Source: CAZDAW01 sp964503685
Lineage (GTDB): Bacteria; Chloroflexota; Anaerolineae; Anaerolineales; Anaerolineaceae
Assembly: GCA_964503685.1 (NCBI GenBank)
Contig: CAZDAW010000016.1
Span: forward strand, 1-46,694
Direction of reading: 5' to 3'
DNA length: 46,694 bases
The position numbers and the translations under genes were made by a program. The notes beneath the pieces were generated by a model that had not been told where the DNA came from, searched no databases, and worked only from the letters and a program-made list of their open reading frames with translations. This document shows, piece by piece, positions 1-9,416 of the stretch. Every line of letters begins with the position of its first letter. Positions within the stretch are counted from its first letter, which is position 1.

Positions 1-1
1 G

Positions 2-82
2 ATTGATGCATCATCTGTTGTATTTTCTTCTGTAGAGCAAGTAAAACCGAGCATGGGGGTTATCTGGATTTACTCTAAATGA
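2..82 (+). CDS. possible 3' end of an upstream gene (partial)
   Basis: Frame 2 is open from the window edge for 26 codons and closes with TGA at 80-82; the translation ends in VKPSMGVIWIYSK, a plausible protein C-terminus. No family can be recognised from so little sequence. The other reading would be that positions 1-218 are entirely intergenic. The rest of this stretch holds only the fhs promoter. Confidence 0.2.
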   Translation: MDASSVVFSSVEQVKPSMGVIWIYSK

Positions 83-168
83 TAAAACAGGCAAACAGCA
101 TGGTTGTCAGACATAAGATGCAATTGCCCTGACAGAATGGCCGTTTAGGTTAATTGCTTGAAAATCAG

Positions 169-174
169 TATAAT
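169..174 (+). promoter_or_regulatory. -10 element of the fhs promoter
   Basis: A perfect TATAAT lies 45 bases before the fhs ATG. No good -35 hexamer is found at 16-18 bases upstream (TTAGGT is the nearest), so the promoter call rests on the -10 and its position. The fhs Shine-Dalgarno AAGGAG is at 205-210. Confidence 0.5.
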
Positions 175-218
175 AGACTCATGTTTCCTAACTCAACGAT
201 TAGAAAGGAGTTTGTCCC

Positions 219-2141
219 ATGAGTCCAAGCTCTGAAAACAAGAACCGGCGTATTACCGCCACACCCCTCAAACGCCGCCTGCCGGTTCCCTCTGACATCG
301 AAATCGCCCAGGAAGCCGACCTCAAACCCATCACACAACTGGCTGACGAACTCGGTCTGCTTCCCGAAGAACTGGAGCTATATGGCCCTACCAAAGCTAA
401 AGTCAAACTGGAAGTTCTGGAACGTTTACAGAACATCCCCAATGGCAAATACATCGATGTGACTGCCATCACCCCCACGCCGCTGGGCGAAGGGAAAACC
501 ACCACGACCGTCGGATTGAGTCAGGCGTTGGGCGCTCACCTGGGTAAGAGCGTTTTCACCTGCATCCGCCAGCCCAGCCAGGGTCCGACCTTTGGCATCA
601 AAGGCGGGGCCGCCGGCGGCGGCTATAGCCAGGTTATCCCGATGGAAGATTTCAACCTGCACCTCACCGGCGACATCCATGCCATCACTGCCGCCAATAA
701 TTTAATGGCAGCCGCTATCGATGCGCGCATCTTGCACGAAGCCGGCGCCACCGACGAGCAGCTTTTTAATCGCCTATTGCCGGCCAACAAACAAGGCGAA
801 CGGCGCTTTGCGCGCGGCATGCTGGGACGGCTCAATAAACTGGGCATCTCCAAAACCAACCCCGACGACCTGACCCCTGAAGAACGTCGCCGTCTGTGCC
901 GGTTGGATATCGACCCTGCCACAATCACTTGGCGGCGGGTCATCGATACCAACGACCGCTTTTTGCGCGGCATCACCGTCGGTCAGGGTGAGGAAGAAAA
1001 AGACTTCGCCCGCAAAACCGGCTTTGATATTACCGTCGCCAGTGAAATCATGGCAATTCTCGCTCTCACCACCGATCTTTCAGATATGCGCGATCGCTTG
1101 GGCAGAATCGTCATCGGCCTTAACAAGAATGGCGAGGCCGTCACTGCCGATGACCTGGGTATCACCGGCGCATTGACCGTGCTCATGAAGGACGCCATCA
1201 AACCCACCTTGATGCAAACCCTCGAAGGGACGCCGGTCTTCGTTCACGCCGGGCCGTTCGCCAACATCGCTCACGGCAACAGCTCGATTATCGCCGACAG
1301 GATCGCTCTCAAACTTGCCGATTACGTGGTGACCGAATCGGGCTTCGGCGCTGATATTGGTATGGAAAAATTCTTCGACATTAAATGTCGCTACTCCGGA
1401 CTGATCCCCAACGTCGTTGTTCTGGTAGCCACTGTCCGCGCGCTGAAGATGCACGGCGGCGGCCCTAAAGTGGTCGCTGGCAGGCAACTTGATTCGGCCT
1501 ACACTGATGAGAACCTGGATCTGCTGAGTAAAGGACTTTGCAACATGGAGGTTCACATCCAAAACGCGCTCAAATTCGGCGTCCCTGTGGTTGTGGCAAT
1601 CAACAGCTTCGCTGCCGATACACCCGCTGAACTGGCGCTGATTAAAAAAGCGGCCCTCGCCGCCGGCGCTGATGACGCCTTGATCTGCACGCACTGGGAA
1701 AAAGGCGGCGAGGGCGCTCTGGAACTGGCAAAAGCCGTGGTCAAGGCAGCCGAAAAGCCCTCTAAATTCCAATTCCTCTATTCATTGGACCTTTCGATCA
1801 AGGAAAAAATCGAAAAGATAGCCAGAGACATATACGGCGCTGATGGTGTAGATTACACTCCCGAAGCCGAACAGCAGATTGCCAATTATACTCGCCTGGG
1901 CTTCGATAAACTGCCCATCTGCATGGCCAAGACGCATCTGAGTCTGAGCCACGACGCCGCGCTCAAGGGCGTACCGAAAGGCTTCCGTGTGCCCATTCGA
2001 GAGGTACGCGCTTCTGTGGGCGCCGGCTTCCTCTATCCCCTCTGCGGAACGATGAGCACCATGCCCGGTCTGCCAACCCGCCCGGTATTTTACGATGTTG
2101 ATCTGGATGTTAAAACCGGCAGGGTGATGGGATTGTTCTAA
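219..2141 (+). CDS. fhs: formate--tetrahydrofolate ligase
   Basis: ATP-dependent ligase that makes 10-formyl-THF from formate and THF in the cytoplasm, feeding one-carbon and, in acetogenic pathways, methyl-branch metabolism. The P-loop TPLGEGKTTTTVGL is at about residues 87-100 and the C-terminus has the conserved CMAKTHLSLSHD and GFLYPLCGTMSTMPGLPTRP blocks. The start is fixed by AAGGAG eight bases before the ATG. At 640 residues it is clearly longer than the usual bacterial enzyme of about 555. The extra length lies in the N-terminus and in a segment around residues 170-270 (KLGISKTNPDDLTPEE, LDIDPATITWRRV) that resembles the synthetase domain of eukaryotic MTHFD1. A single-gene unit with its own promoter and terminator. 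The family call is very secure; the eukaryote-like subtype is from memory of the sequence. Confidence 0.97.
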   Translation: MSPSSENKNRRITATPLKRRLPVPSDIEIAQEADLKPITQLADELGLLPEELELYGPTKAKVKLEVLERLQNIPNGKYIDVTAITPTPLGEGKTTTTVGLSQALGAHLGKSVFTCIRQPSQGPTFGIKGGAAGGGYSQVIPMEDFNLHLTGDIHAITAANNLMAAAIDARILHEAGATDEQLFNRLLPANKQGERRFARGMLGRLNKLGISKTNPDDLTPEERRRLCRLDIDPATITWRRVIDTNDRFLRGITVGQGEEEKDFARKTGFDITVASEIMAILALTTDLSDMRDRLGRIVIGLNKNGEAVTADDLGITGALTVLMKDAIKPTLMQTLEGTPVFVHAGPFANIAHGNSSIIADRIALKLADYVVTESGFGADIGMEKFFDIKCRYSGLIPNVVVLVATVRALKMHGGGPKVVAGRQLDSAYTDENLDLLSKGLCNMEVHIQNALKFGVPVVVAINSFAADTPAELALIKKAALAAGADDALICTHWEKGGEGALELAKAVVKAAEKPSKFQFLYSLDLSIKEKIEKIARDIYGADGVDYTPEAEQQIANYTRLGFDKLPICMAKTHLSLSHDAALKGVPKGFRVPIREVRASVGAGFLYPLCGTMSTMPGLPTRPVFYDVDLDVKTGRVMGLF

Positions 2142-2171
2142 ATTAATATTACCACCCATAATAAAACGTCC

Positions 2172-2215
2172 CCCATAAGGGTTAACCTGATCCTCTCCCT
2201 TATGGGTATCTTTTT
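2172..2215 (+). terminator. rho-independent terminator of fhs
   Basis: A perfect 10-bp stem, CCCATAAGGG at 2172-2181 and CCCTTATGGG at 2197-2206, is followed by TATCTTTTT. It lies 30 bases after the fhs stop and between convergent genes. The opposite strand also runs into a T-rich stretch (ACGTTTTATT), so it may also serve the minus-strand dinG. Confidence 0.85.
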
Positions 2216-2228
2216 GCTGTTTGGTTAT

Positions 2229-5027
2229 TTACAGGTTGAGCCAGCGGGAAACTGTTCGAGGTAAATCGGCCAGCAAACCCTCTTTTTTCGAGCATGGGGG
2301 AAGCGATTCGATAAACGCTCGACCATAAGATTTGCCCAGAATCCGCTTATCAAGGACGACGACTGCTCCGCGATCAGTTTGAGAACGAATCAATCGCCCG
2401 AACCCCTGGCGGAAACGCAGGATAGCTTCCGGAACGCTATATTCGTTGAACGGGTCATCAAACGTTTCCGAACGCGCCGCTACAATCGGATCGGAAGGCA
2501 CATCGAAAGGCAATTTGACGATCACCAGCACCGAGAGCGCCTCGCCGGGAATGTCAACGCCCTCCCAGAAGGAGCGCGTCCCCAGCAAGACAGCTTTTTC
2601 GGCCCCGCGAAAAGTTTCCATAAGTGCAATTGGCGATGCGCCTTCGCCCTGCTCATAAATCTGAATGCCATCCGCCGCCAGCGCCGGTGCAATTGCCTGA
2701 GACGTTTTTTTCAACTGGGCATAGGAAGTAAACAAAGCAAGCGTTCGGCCGCCTGTCGCTTTGCAAAGCGACTTAAGCGCTGTTTCGACAGCGCGCTGGT
2801 AATGGTGAACATCGGTCGGCTCAGGCATATCCTTGACAACATACAAAAGGGCCGCGCTTTCATAATCAAACGGTGAACCCAGGGCCAATTCATCAGCTTC
2901 ATCGGCAAACAAACGGTTACGCAAGTAATCAAATTCACCCGCCGTTGTCAGGGTCGCTGAGGTTAGAATGACGCTTGCCTTCTCATGCCACAAATACTTT
3001 TCCATCAACGGGCCAACATGCAAAGGCGCGACCTGCAGGGCCGGCATACGTCCGTTGGGCGGCAACTCAATCCAATAGATTTTATCCGGTTCCGGTTTTC
3101 CAATCAGCGCGACCATGTTAACATGCGCCTCGGTAAGCCTGCGGTAAACGCTGCCCAGATTATTTTGCGTATCTTCCAATTCCTCCATGCCATTAGACAC
3201 CATCTCACCCAGATTTTCGTAGATCTGTTTGATAAGGTTAAGCAGCAATAGAAGCGTCTCCTGCGTCTCTTCCCACGCCATCTCAACTTCACTCCACTGA
3301 GGGAGTGTGCGAGTTGACGGTAAAATCCGTTCCTGCTGCGTGTAAGTACCAACAGGACGCCCATCACGCTGATCAGCCATAAACTCGATCAAAACCTCGA
3401 AGAAATTCCGAAACAGGTTTTCGAGGCGGAAAGAGATATCCGTGGCGCGCTGGATTAACTGGTTGAATGCAGCAAAATCAGAAGGCCGCAAAGCATCACG
3501 CGTGCTGCTCAAAGCATGCCCCAAAATACCCGACGTAGCCCCCCCCAATTCACGCAGCATTCGCTCTAGGTCAAATTGTGTTATCCGGTAACTAAGAGCG
3601 CTGGTTGTAGCCGATTCCAGATGGTGAGCCTCATCAACAATCAAATAATTGTATTCGGGCAACACCCGGCTGGCAGTGATCACATCAGAAAGCAGCAAGG
3701 CATGGTTGACGACCAGGATATGCGCGCTCTGAGCTGCCTGCCGAGCCTGGTAAAATGGACACGCGCCGCCCGTATGTTTGAGGCAATTCTCAGTCGAACA
3801 TCCATCATCCTCTGCCGAAAGATGTGCCCATACATCCTTTTCAGCAGCCCCGTTCAGGTTGATCTCACCCCGATCGCCGCTTCCGTTCTCATATAACCAC
3901 ACCAGAACTTTTGCCAGCACTCGCATCTCTTCGGCATTGCCCGGGCCGCGCTGGCGCATAATTTCCAGCCGGCGCGGACAAAGATAATTGGACCGGCCCT
4001 TAAGCACCGCGGCGTGCAAATCAATATCCAGGGTGGTTCTCAAATCAGGAATATCTTTGCGAATTAGCTGATCTTGCAAGTTGATTGTATTGGTCGATAT
4101 GACCACGCGGGTATTATTTTGCATCGCCCATAATGCTGCCGGTACAAGGTAGGCAAAACTTTTACCTACTCCGGTTCCAGCTTCTACCATCAAATGCCGG
4201 CCTTCAGACAACGCTTTGGCAATCTGTCGCAACATTTCAACCTGTTGCGGTCGGTATTCATACTGTGGATTTTTGTGAGAAAAAGGGCCGCCATGTTCAA
4301 GAAGAGCAGCCACCTCATCTACATCCAAGGGCGTCGGTTCATCAACCGGCTGAAGAGGCGTAAAACTTTTTTCAGGTGGTTCACCAAATAGCGGGCCATG
4401 GATACCATCTCGCGTTCGCCGTGCCTGAACCGGCTCGCGCGCCTTGATGCGTAAGATTTCCTTGAAAATATATGAAGCCCCCCATTCGAAAGGTTCACTC
4501 AACCGCACAAACTCAGCCAACATTTCAACCGGTAACTCGAGCGACTTCTCATAAAGCCGGTTAAAGACAGCCTGGGTAACCAGGGCGTCATTCAAAGCGC
4601 GGTGAGCGCCCGGATGCAAAACGCCCAACTGTTGCCCCAGGGCTTCCAATCCATAACGCGTGGCAGTCGGTAATAAAACGCCTGCCATCTCATAGGTATC
4701 TATTGTTTCATTAAAGCGTAACGCTCCGTGAGCGGCAAAAAATGACAGATCAAAACGCACATTATGGCCCAGAACCGGCAGATCGCCAACGAAATTAACC
4801 AGTTCAGGCAACACCGCTTTCAACGACGGCGCGTTGCGCACCATGGCATCATTTATTCCAGTCAATTGATTAATGAAAGCGGGAATCGGGCGCCCCGGAT
4901 TGACCAACGTCTCCCATTGTTCTTCAATGCGCTTGCCGTTAAACCGCACTGCCCCGATCTCTATAATGGCATCCGTTTTGGGATCCAGACCGGTAGTTTC
5001 GATATCCAGGGCGACAATGGAAGGCAT
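2229..5027 (-). CDS. dinG: DinG-type ATP-dependent helicase with N-terminal DEDDh exonuclease domain
   Basis: 932 residues. Residues 1-165 form a DnaQ-like 3'-5' exonuclease with the five DEDDh residues visible: D8 and E10 (DIETTG), D93 (HNVRFDLSF), H142 and D147 (HRALNDA). Residues 250-930 are an XPD/DinG superfamily 2 helicase with Walker A EAGTGVGKS (282-290) and DEAH (465-468). Four cysteines, C350, C410, C415 and C423, sit between them in the position of the XPD/DinG iron-sulfur cluster, so both nuclease and Fe-S features seem intact. Such proteins unwind 5'-overhang DNA, D-loops and R-loops during repair. It follows the SRAP gene by 8 bases on the same strand. No Shine-Dalgarno precedes the ATG; instead TATAAT lies 7 bases upstream. 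The call is secure; whether the exonuclease is active is inference. Confidence 0.93.
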   Translation of the reverse strand: MPSIVALDIETTGLDPKTDAIIEIGAVRFNGKRIEEQWETLVNPGRPIPAFINQLTGINDAMVRNAPSLKAVLPELVNFVGDLPVLGHNVRFDLSFFAAHGALRFNETIDTYEMAGVLLPTATRYGLEALGQQLGVLHPGAHRALNDALVTQAVFNRLYEKSLELPVEMLAEFVRLSEPFEWGASYIFKEILRIKAREPVQARRTRDGIHGPLFGEPPEKSFTPLQPVDEPTPLDVDEVAALLEHGGPFSHKNPQYEYRPQQVEMLRQIAKALSEGRHLMVEAGTGVGKSFAYLVPAALWAMQNNTRVVISTNTINLQDQLIRKDIPDLRTTLDIDLHAAVLKGRSNYLCPRRLEIMRQRGPGNAEEMRVLAKVLVWLYENGSGDRGEINLNGAAEKDVWAHLSAEDDGCSTENCLKHTGGACPFYQARQAAQSAHILVVNHALLLSDVITASRVLPEYNYLIVDEAHHLESATTSALSYRITQFDLERMLRELGGATSGILGHALSSTRDALRPSDFAAFNQLIQRATDISFRLENLFRNFFEVLIEFMADQRDGRPVGTYTQQERILPSTRTLPQWSEVEMAWEETQETLLLLLNLIKQIYENLGEMVSNGMEELEDTQNNLGSVYRRLTEAHVNMVALIGKPEPDKIYWIELPPNGRMPALQVAPLHVGPLMEKYLWHEKASVILTSATLTTAGEFDYLRNRLFADEADELALGSPFDYESAALLYVVKDMPEPTDVHHYQRAVETALKSLCKATGGRTLALFTSYAQLKKTSQAIAPALAADGIQIYEQGEGASPIALMETFRGAEKAVLLGTRSFWEGVDIPGEALSVLVIVKLPFDVPSDPIVAARSETFDDPFNEYSVPEAILRFRQGFGRLIRSQTDRGAVVVLDKRILGKSYGRAFIESLPPCSKKEGLLADLPRTVSRWLNL

Positions 5028-5034
5028 GGAAAGG

Positions 5035-5043
5035 ATTATACCA
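5035..5043 (-). promoter_or_regulatory. extended -10 immediately before dinG
   Basis: On the minus strand TGGTATAAT (TGn plus a perfect -10) ends 7 bases before the dinG ATG and overlaps the SRAP stop codon. Transcription from it would start at or next to the ATG, giving a leaderless message. A chance match is possible because it lies at the end of a coding region. Confidence 0.4.
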
Positions 5044-5710
5044 CCATAGGTTCAACACACCCTGGCAGATCATTTACCGGATTATTAACCAGAGATGAAA
5101 CCGGATAAACCGCCATTTTTTCTGAAGGGTACGGCCTCAACAAGGCAGACAGATCTTTTACCGTTGCATCGGGCGTCAACCAGTTCCAGGAAGCCGCAGC
5201 ATCCAACATAACCGGCATCCGCTCGTGAAATTGACCGACGCACTCATTCGCCGGGCAGGTGATGATCGTCGCTGAATGAACTTCCTGCCCTTCGGCATCC
5301 TTCCAGGTTTCCCACAAACCGGCAAAGGCAAAAGGTTTAGCCGAAGTCAAATGAAAATAATAAGGCGCCGATTGCACACTCTTCACCTTTGGATTACGCC
5401 ACTCATAAAAACCGTCCGCCAGAATCAAGCAACGGCGACGGGCAAACGCCTGCCTGAAAGCGGGTTTCTCGCTTAAAGTTTCAGAACGGGCATTGATCAA
5501 ACGGTAACCAATCGACGGGTCTTTTGCCCACGAAGGAATCAATCCCCAACGGCGCATTTCCAACTTGCGCGCAATCGGATCAGTAACAACGGCAATATTC
5601 TGTGAAGGGGCTATATTATAGCGAGGTCGGAAATCGCCAAGGATTTCCCCCAGGCCAAATTCCTGCTGCAAGATATTAATTTCCGAAAAGAGTGTGAAAC
5701 GGCCGCACAT
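5036..5710 (-). CDS. SRAP-domain protein (YedK/HMCES family)
   Basis: 224 residues, the normal length of this family, which forms a covalent thiazolidine bond with abasic sites in single-stranded DNA and so shields them. All key residues are present: Cys2 directly after the initiator Met (MCGRFTL), N73 in NARSET, E103 in DGFYEW and H162 in FHERMPV, along with the conserved YNIAPSQ and RWGLIPSWAKD blocks. The start is fixed by the need for Cys2 and by AGAGGGA upstream. It lies directly upstream of dinG on the same strand, which suggests a small DNA-damage operon. No LexA-type operator was recognised in front of it. Confidence 0.95.
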   Translation of the reverse strand: MCGRFTLFSEINILQQEFGLGEILGDFRPRYNIAPSQNIAVVTDPIARKLEMRRWGLIPSWAKDPSIGYRLINARSETLSEKPAFRQAFARRRCLILADGFYEWRNPKVKSVQSAPYYFHLTSAKPFAFAGLWETWKDAEGQEVHSATIITCPANECVGQFHERMPVMLDAAASWNWLTPDATVKDLSALLRPYPSEKMAVYPVSSLVNNPVNDLPGCVEPMVV

Positions 5711-5810
5711 TTATCCCTCTTAAAAACCACTCATATCCTTCTATCGCGATCATCCGGGCTAATTGTAGCATAGCTATCCTTAACCTTGCGAGCAAATATG
5801 TGGAATTTCG

Positions 5811-5840
5811 TTGAGAATAACCCTGTAACCCCGTTAGAAT
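5811..5840 (+). promoter_or_regulatory. promoter of ftcD
   Basis: TTGAGA (5811-5816) and TAGAAT (5835-5840) are separated by 18 bases. The position supports initiation of ftcD at 5880, because the in-frame GTG at 5841 would fall right at the -10 box. A TATAAT at 5846-5851 is a less likely alternative. Confidence 0.5.
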
Positions 5841-5879
5841 GTGGTTATAATTACAGGAACTTTCTTACCCGAGGTTTTT

Positions 5880-7424
5880 ATGCCCGCCCAATTGGTGGAG
5901 TGCATCCCCAATTTTTCCGAAGCCCGAAGACCTGAGATTATCGAAACCATCCTTAACGTCATTCGCGCTGTTCCGGAGATTCAGATACTCAACCGTCAAT
6001 CAGACACAGACCACAATCGGACGGTAATCACGTTTGTCGGAACGCCGCAAGCGGTCGAAGAAGCCGCTTTTCAGGCAATTGCCAAAGCCGCTGAACTGAT
6101 TGATTTAAATCAACACACAGGGGAACATCCACGCATCGGGGCAACTGATGTTGTACCTTTTGTGCCAATCGCCAATATCAGCATGAAAGAGTGCGTCGAG
6201 ATCGCCCGTCGATTGGGCAAACGTGTGGGCGACCAACTGGAAATACCGGTGTACCTGTATGAAGAAGCTGCGCTGAAGCCTGAACGACGTAATCTGGAAG
6301 ATATCCGGCGCGGTCAATTCGAAGAACTCAAAGAGGAAATTTCCGTCCAGCCTGAACGCGCCCCTGATTTCGGTCCCAAGCGCATTGGGCCAGCCGGCGC
6401 AACGATAATCGGCGCTAGGCACCCGCTCATTGCATTTAACGTTTACCTCACAACCAGCGATATCAGCATCGCTCAACATATCGCCAAAGCCGTTCGAAAT
6501 TCCAGCGGCGGCCTGCGCTACGTTAAAGCGCTGGGGTTTTTAGTAGAAGGCCGCGCCCAAGTTTCCATGAATCTCACGCATTACCGTCAGACGCCTCTTG
6601 CAAGGGTAGTTGAGATGATCCGACGTGAAGCCGCCCGCTACGGCGTGAGCATTCATCACAGCGAACTGGTTGGCCTGATACCGCAACAGGCATTATTCGA
6701 TGCTGCTATCTGGTATTTGCAACTGGACAACTTCAAGCCAGAACAAGTACTGGAACAGATTTTAGCCCAAAAGCTCAGCGACGACTCGGTTAGCAAAAGT
6801 CAGTCGCCCATGCCTGCCTTTCTTGACGAATTAGCCGCCGGAGCGGCAACCCCAGGCGGAGGCGCAGCAGCAGCGCATGCCGCGGGAATGGCTGCTGCCC
6901 TGATCGCTATGGCAGCGCGGCTAACTATCGGCAAAGAGAAATATGCGTCAGTCAAAGATCAGATGAATGAAATATTGAACAAGGCTGAAAATCTTCGAAC
7001 GCGCTTCACTGAAATGGAACAGGCCGATATTGATGCATTCGAGAAAGTTATGAAGGCCTATCAAATGCCCAAAGACGCCACGGCAGAAAAACCAACCCGC
7101 CAACTAGCAATCGATCAGGCGCTCATTTCGGCTAATCAGATACAACTAGATCTGGCCAATATGGCTTATGAAACCCTCGAACTCGCCAGGCAAGCCTGCC
7201 AATTGGGTAACATCAATACCCTTCCTGATGTTGCAACCGGAGCGGTGTTTGCCAATTCGGCTATTAGCAGCGCGGTGATTAATATTCGCGCCAACTGCAA
7301 GAAGCTATCAGGTAAAAAAGATGTTCAGCAACAAATAGAAAGGATTAATCAAATAGAATTACAAGCCAACAATCTTCAGGAGGAGATCAAAGCATTATTA
7401 CACAAACAAGACGCTATCGCCTGA
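5880..7424 (+). CDS. ftcD: bifunctional glutamate formimidoyltransferase / formimidoyl-THF cyclodeaminase
   Basis: 514 residues from the ATG at 5880, which has GAGG upstream; a further GTG at 5841 lies in the promoter and adds a non-conserved leader. Residues 1 to about 300 are the formiminotransferase (VECIPNFSEARR at the N-terminus, HPRIGATDVVPFVP, and a second half with SGGLRYVKALG). Residues from about 315 are the cyclodeaminase (FLDELAAGAATPGGGAAAAHA). Together they move the formimino group of formiminoglutamate, a histidine breakdown product, to THF and turn it into 5,10-methenyl-THF plus ammonia. The two-domain fusion is like the animal enzyme; many bacteria have separate proteins. No histidine-degradation genes are adjacent; fhs nearby shares the THF pool. 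Confidence 0.94.
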   Translation: MPAQLVECIPNFSEARRPEIIETILNVIRAVPEIQILNRQSDTDHNRTVITFVGTPQAVEEAAFQAIAKAAELIDLNQHTGEHPRIGATDVVPFVPIANISMKECVEIARRLGKRVGDQLEIPVYLYEEAALKPERRNLEDIRRGQFEELKEEISVQPERAPDFGPKRIGPAGATIIGARHPLIAFNVYLTTSDISIAQHIAKAVRNSSGGLRYVKALGFLVEGRAQVSMNLTHYRQTPLARVVEMIRREAARYGVSIHHSELVGLIPQQALFDAAIWYLQLDNFKPEQVLEQILAQKLSDDSVSKSQSPMPAFLDELAAGAATPGGGAAAAHAAGMAAALIAMAARLTIGKEKYASVKDQMNEILNKAENLRTRFTEMEQADIDAFEKVMKAYQMPKDATAEKPTRQLAIDQALISANQIQLDLANMAYETLELARQACQLGNINTLPDVATGAVFANSAISSAVINIRANCKKLSGKKDVQQQIERINQIELQANNLQEEIKALLHKQDAIA

Positions 7425-7503
7425 ACAGCATCGGCCTTTTAAACGTAGTCAGCATCCCTGTTTTTCAAGGAATATCTCTATTTTCACTGGCAATTACATC
7501 GAA

Positions 7504-9390
7504 ATGAATTATTTTAAGAAATTATTAGCTTACAGTTTTTTTATCTTAATGGCGCTGTTGCTCGCCTCCTGTACACAAAAAAATGTACAATCCACCTCAC
7601 AAGTCGCGACATTACAGAACACAAAAACGGATACCACGCCCACCATTCCCCCGGCCACGGCTACCGAAGAACCTTTGATGATATGGATAACGCCCGACGT
7701 GCCTTCTGAGGCGCTTGAAAGCCTCGTGCTGCCCGTTGAAATTACTCGCGCCGAACAGGCAGAACAGGCAAAAATCAAACTGGCAATCGGTAAACAGAAT
7801 GTAATCAGTCAGTGGGTATATGCTCTGGTCGCCCCATTCCCAACAGTTTCCGATGGTATATCCATGAGCGAATTGCAAAACGCCTGGAATGGAGGAAATA
7901 CACCCACTCTGGCAGGACAACCCCTGCTGATGGATAAAGCCACCAGCACTGCATTTGAGTCGCTCTGGGGGAAACCCGCCTCCAATTCAGTGAAGATTCT
8001 GGAAGCGGATAAGCTACTCGAATATGCCTGGGCCAATCGTCCAGGCTATGCGCTTGTTCCTTTTACGGCTATTGAACCGCGCTGGAAAGTGATGGAAGTG
8101 GACGGTATCTCTCCCATCCGTAAAGAGTTCAACCCGGCAAATTACGCACTGACCCTGCCAATTTCGCTCAATGGCGACCCTGGTTTAATAAAAGAAGTGC
8201 TCCAAAAGATGAATGGACAAGCAATGCTGCCCATTTCCAATCGCGACCCGGCTAAGTTAACGACTGTTATCCTCACCGGGGTCACTGCTATGGCGCGTGG
8301 GACCACACAGGTTATGGAAGCCAAAGGTCTTCTATACCCTGCAAAAGATATTCGGGATTGGTTACGAAACACCGATATAACACATATCAGTAATGAGGTG
8401 GCCTTTTTCCCCAAGTGCCACCCTAACAATCCCGCAGAAGAGGAGTTGATTTTTTGCACGCCAGCCAACTATATTTCACTTCTGGAAGATATTGGCGCCG
8501 ATGTCATCGAGTTGACCGGTGACCATTTTTCAGATCACGTGGAAGAATGGGGATACGAGCCGATCCTCTATACAATTGAGCAATATAAGGAAAGAGGATG
8601 GCTTTATTATGGAGGCGGCGTCAACAGTGAAGAGGCGCGTAAGCCAATTGCGCTAGCGCATAATGGGAATAGAATTGCCTTCATTGGCTGCAATGGCAAA
8701 GGGCGCGGGTGGGCGCGTGCGAATGAAAAGACACCTGGCGCAGTGGGCTGTGATTACAATTACCTGTATCAGGAAGTGTCGCGTCTGCGAGAAAGCGGCT
8801 ATCTGCCAATCGTCACCTATCAGCATCTGGAATATGATACCACCGCCGCCAACCCGGCGGCCATACCTGATTTTCGCGGCGCGGCAAAAGCTGGCGCAGT
8901 CATCGTCAGCGGCAGTCAGGGGCATCAACCGCAAGCAATGGAATACTTATCCAATTCCTTCATCCACTACGGATTAGGCAATCTGTTCTTTGACCAATAT
9001 TATCAGGGGACAGCTTTCCAAAATGCATTCATCGACCGGCATGTTTTCTATGATGGCCGGTATATTAATACAGAGCTGCTGACCATCACTTTTACAGATA
9101 ACGCACATTCCCGTCCAGCCACACCGGAAGAGAGACAGGAAATACTTAATCGCGTATTCCAGGCCAGCGATTGGAGCCAGGCGCTTCCTTCTTTATGGAC
9201 GCCCACACCCGTGACGCCAACAATCACACCCAGCCCAATTGCGACAAAGACGATACTCCCGACAATGACAGCCACGGCCGCAATAGTTACACCGGCGGTT
9301 AATACTATACAAACCACCTTACCCTATACAGCAACGCCAGCCACCCATCAGCAAATCACATTGGCACCAACTGAACCTGGTAACGAATAA
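7504..9390 (+). CDS. CapA-family lipoprotein (PGA_cap metallophosphatase fold)
   Basis: 628 residues with a lipoprotein signal ending LLLASC (Cys23), so it is anchored outside the membrane. Residues about 55-245 look like a periplasmic-binding-protein type domain (VSDGISMSELQNAWNGG). Residues about 255-540 match the CapA/PgsA fold of capsule-related proteins: SNEVAFF, LTGDHFSDH, YQHLEYD, GSQGHQPQ and HYGLGNLFFD stand for the family blocks. Two departures are visible: the first block reads LTGVTAMARG where the family has GD, and the NNH block reads GDH. Metal-binding residues may therefore be partly lost. The C-terminal 70 residues are a Thr/Pro-rich tail. No pgsB/pgsC genes are nearby and no good Shine-Dalgarno is seen. 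Substrate unknown. Confidence 0.8.
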   Translation: MNYFKKLLAYSFFILMALLLASCTQKNVQSTSQVATLQNTKTDTTPTIPPATATEEPLMIWITPDVPSEALESLVLPVEITRAEQAEQAKIKLAIGKQNVISQWVYALVAPFPTVSDGISMSELQNAWNGGNTPTLAGQPLLMDKATSTAFESLWGKPASNSVKILEADKLLEYAWANRPGYALVPFTAIEPRWKVMEVDGISPIRKEFNPANYALTLPISLNGDPGLIKEVLQKMNGQAMLPISNRDPAKLTTVILTGVTAMARGTTQVMEAKGLLYPAKDIRDWLRNTDITHISNEVAFFPKCHPNNPAEEELIFCTPANYISLLEDIGADVIELTGDHFSDHVEEWGYEPILYTIEQYKERGWLYYGGGVNSEEARKPIALAHNGNRIAFIGCNGKGRGWARANEKTPGAVGCDYNYLYQEVSRLRESGYLPIVTYQHLEYDTTAANPAAIPDFRGAAKAGAVIVSGSQGHQPQAMEYLSNSFIHYGLGNLFFDQYYQGTAFQNAFIDRHVFYDGRYINTELLTITFTDNAHSRPATPEERQEILNRVFQASDWSQALPSLWTPTPVTPTITPSPIATKTILPTMTATAAIVTPAVNTIQTTLPYTATPATHQQITLAPTEPGNE

Positions 9391-9416
9391 AATATCTTAT
9401 CTTAGGAGAAATTAAA

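Noticed and set aside
1080..1772. 230-codon open frame on the minus strand inside fhs
   Set aside because: Entirely antisense to a well-conserved gene, no Shine-Dalgarno, no recognisable domain; an effect of codon bias.
2379..2876. 165-codon plus-strand frame inside dinG
   Set aside because: Antisense to the helicase core, with composition typical of a shadow frame.
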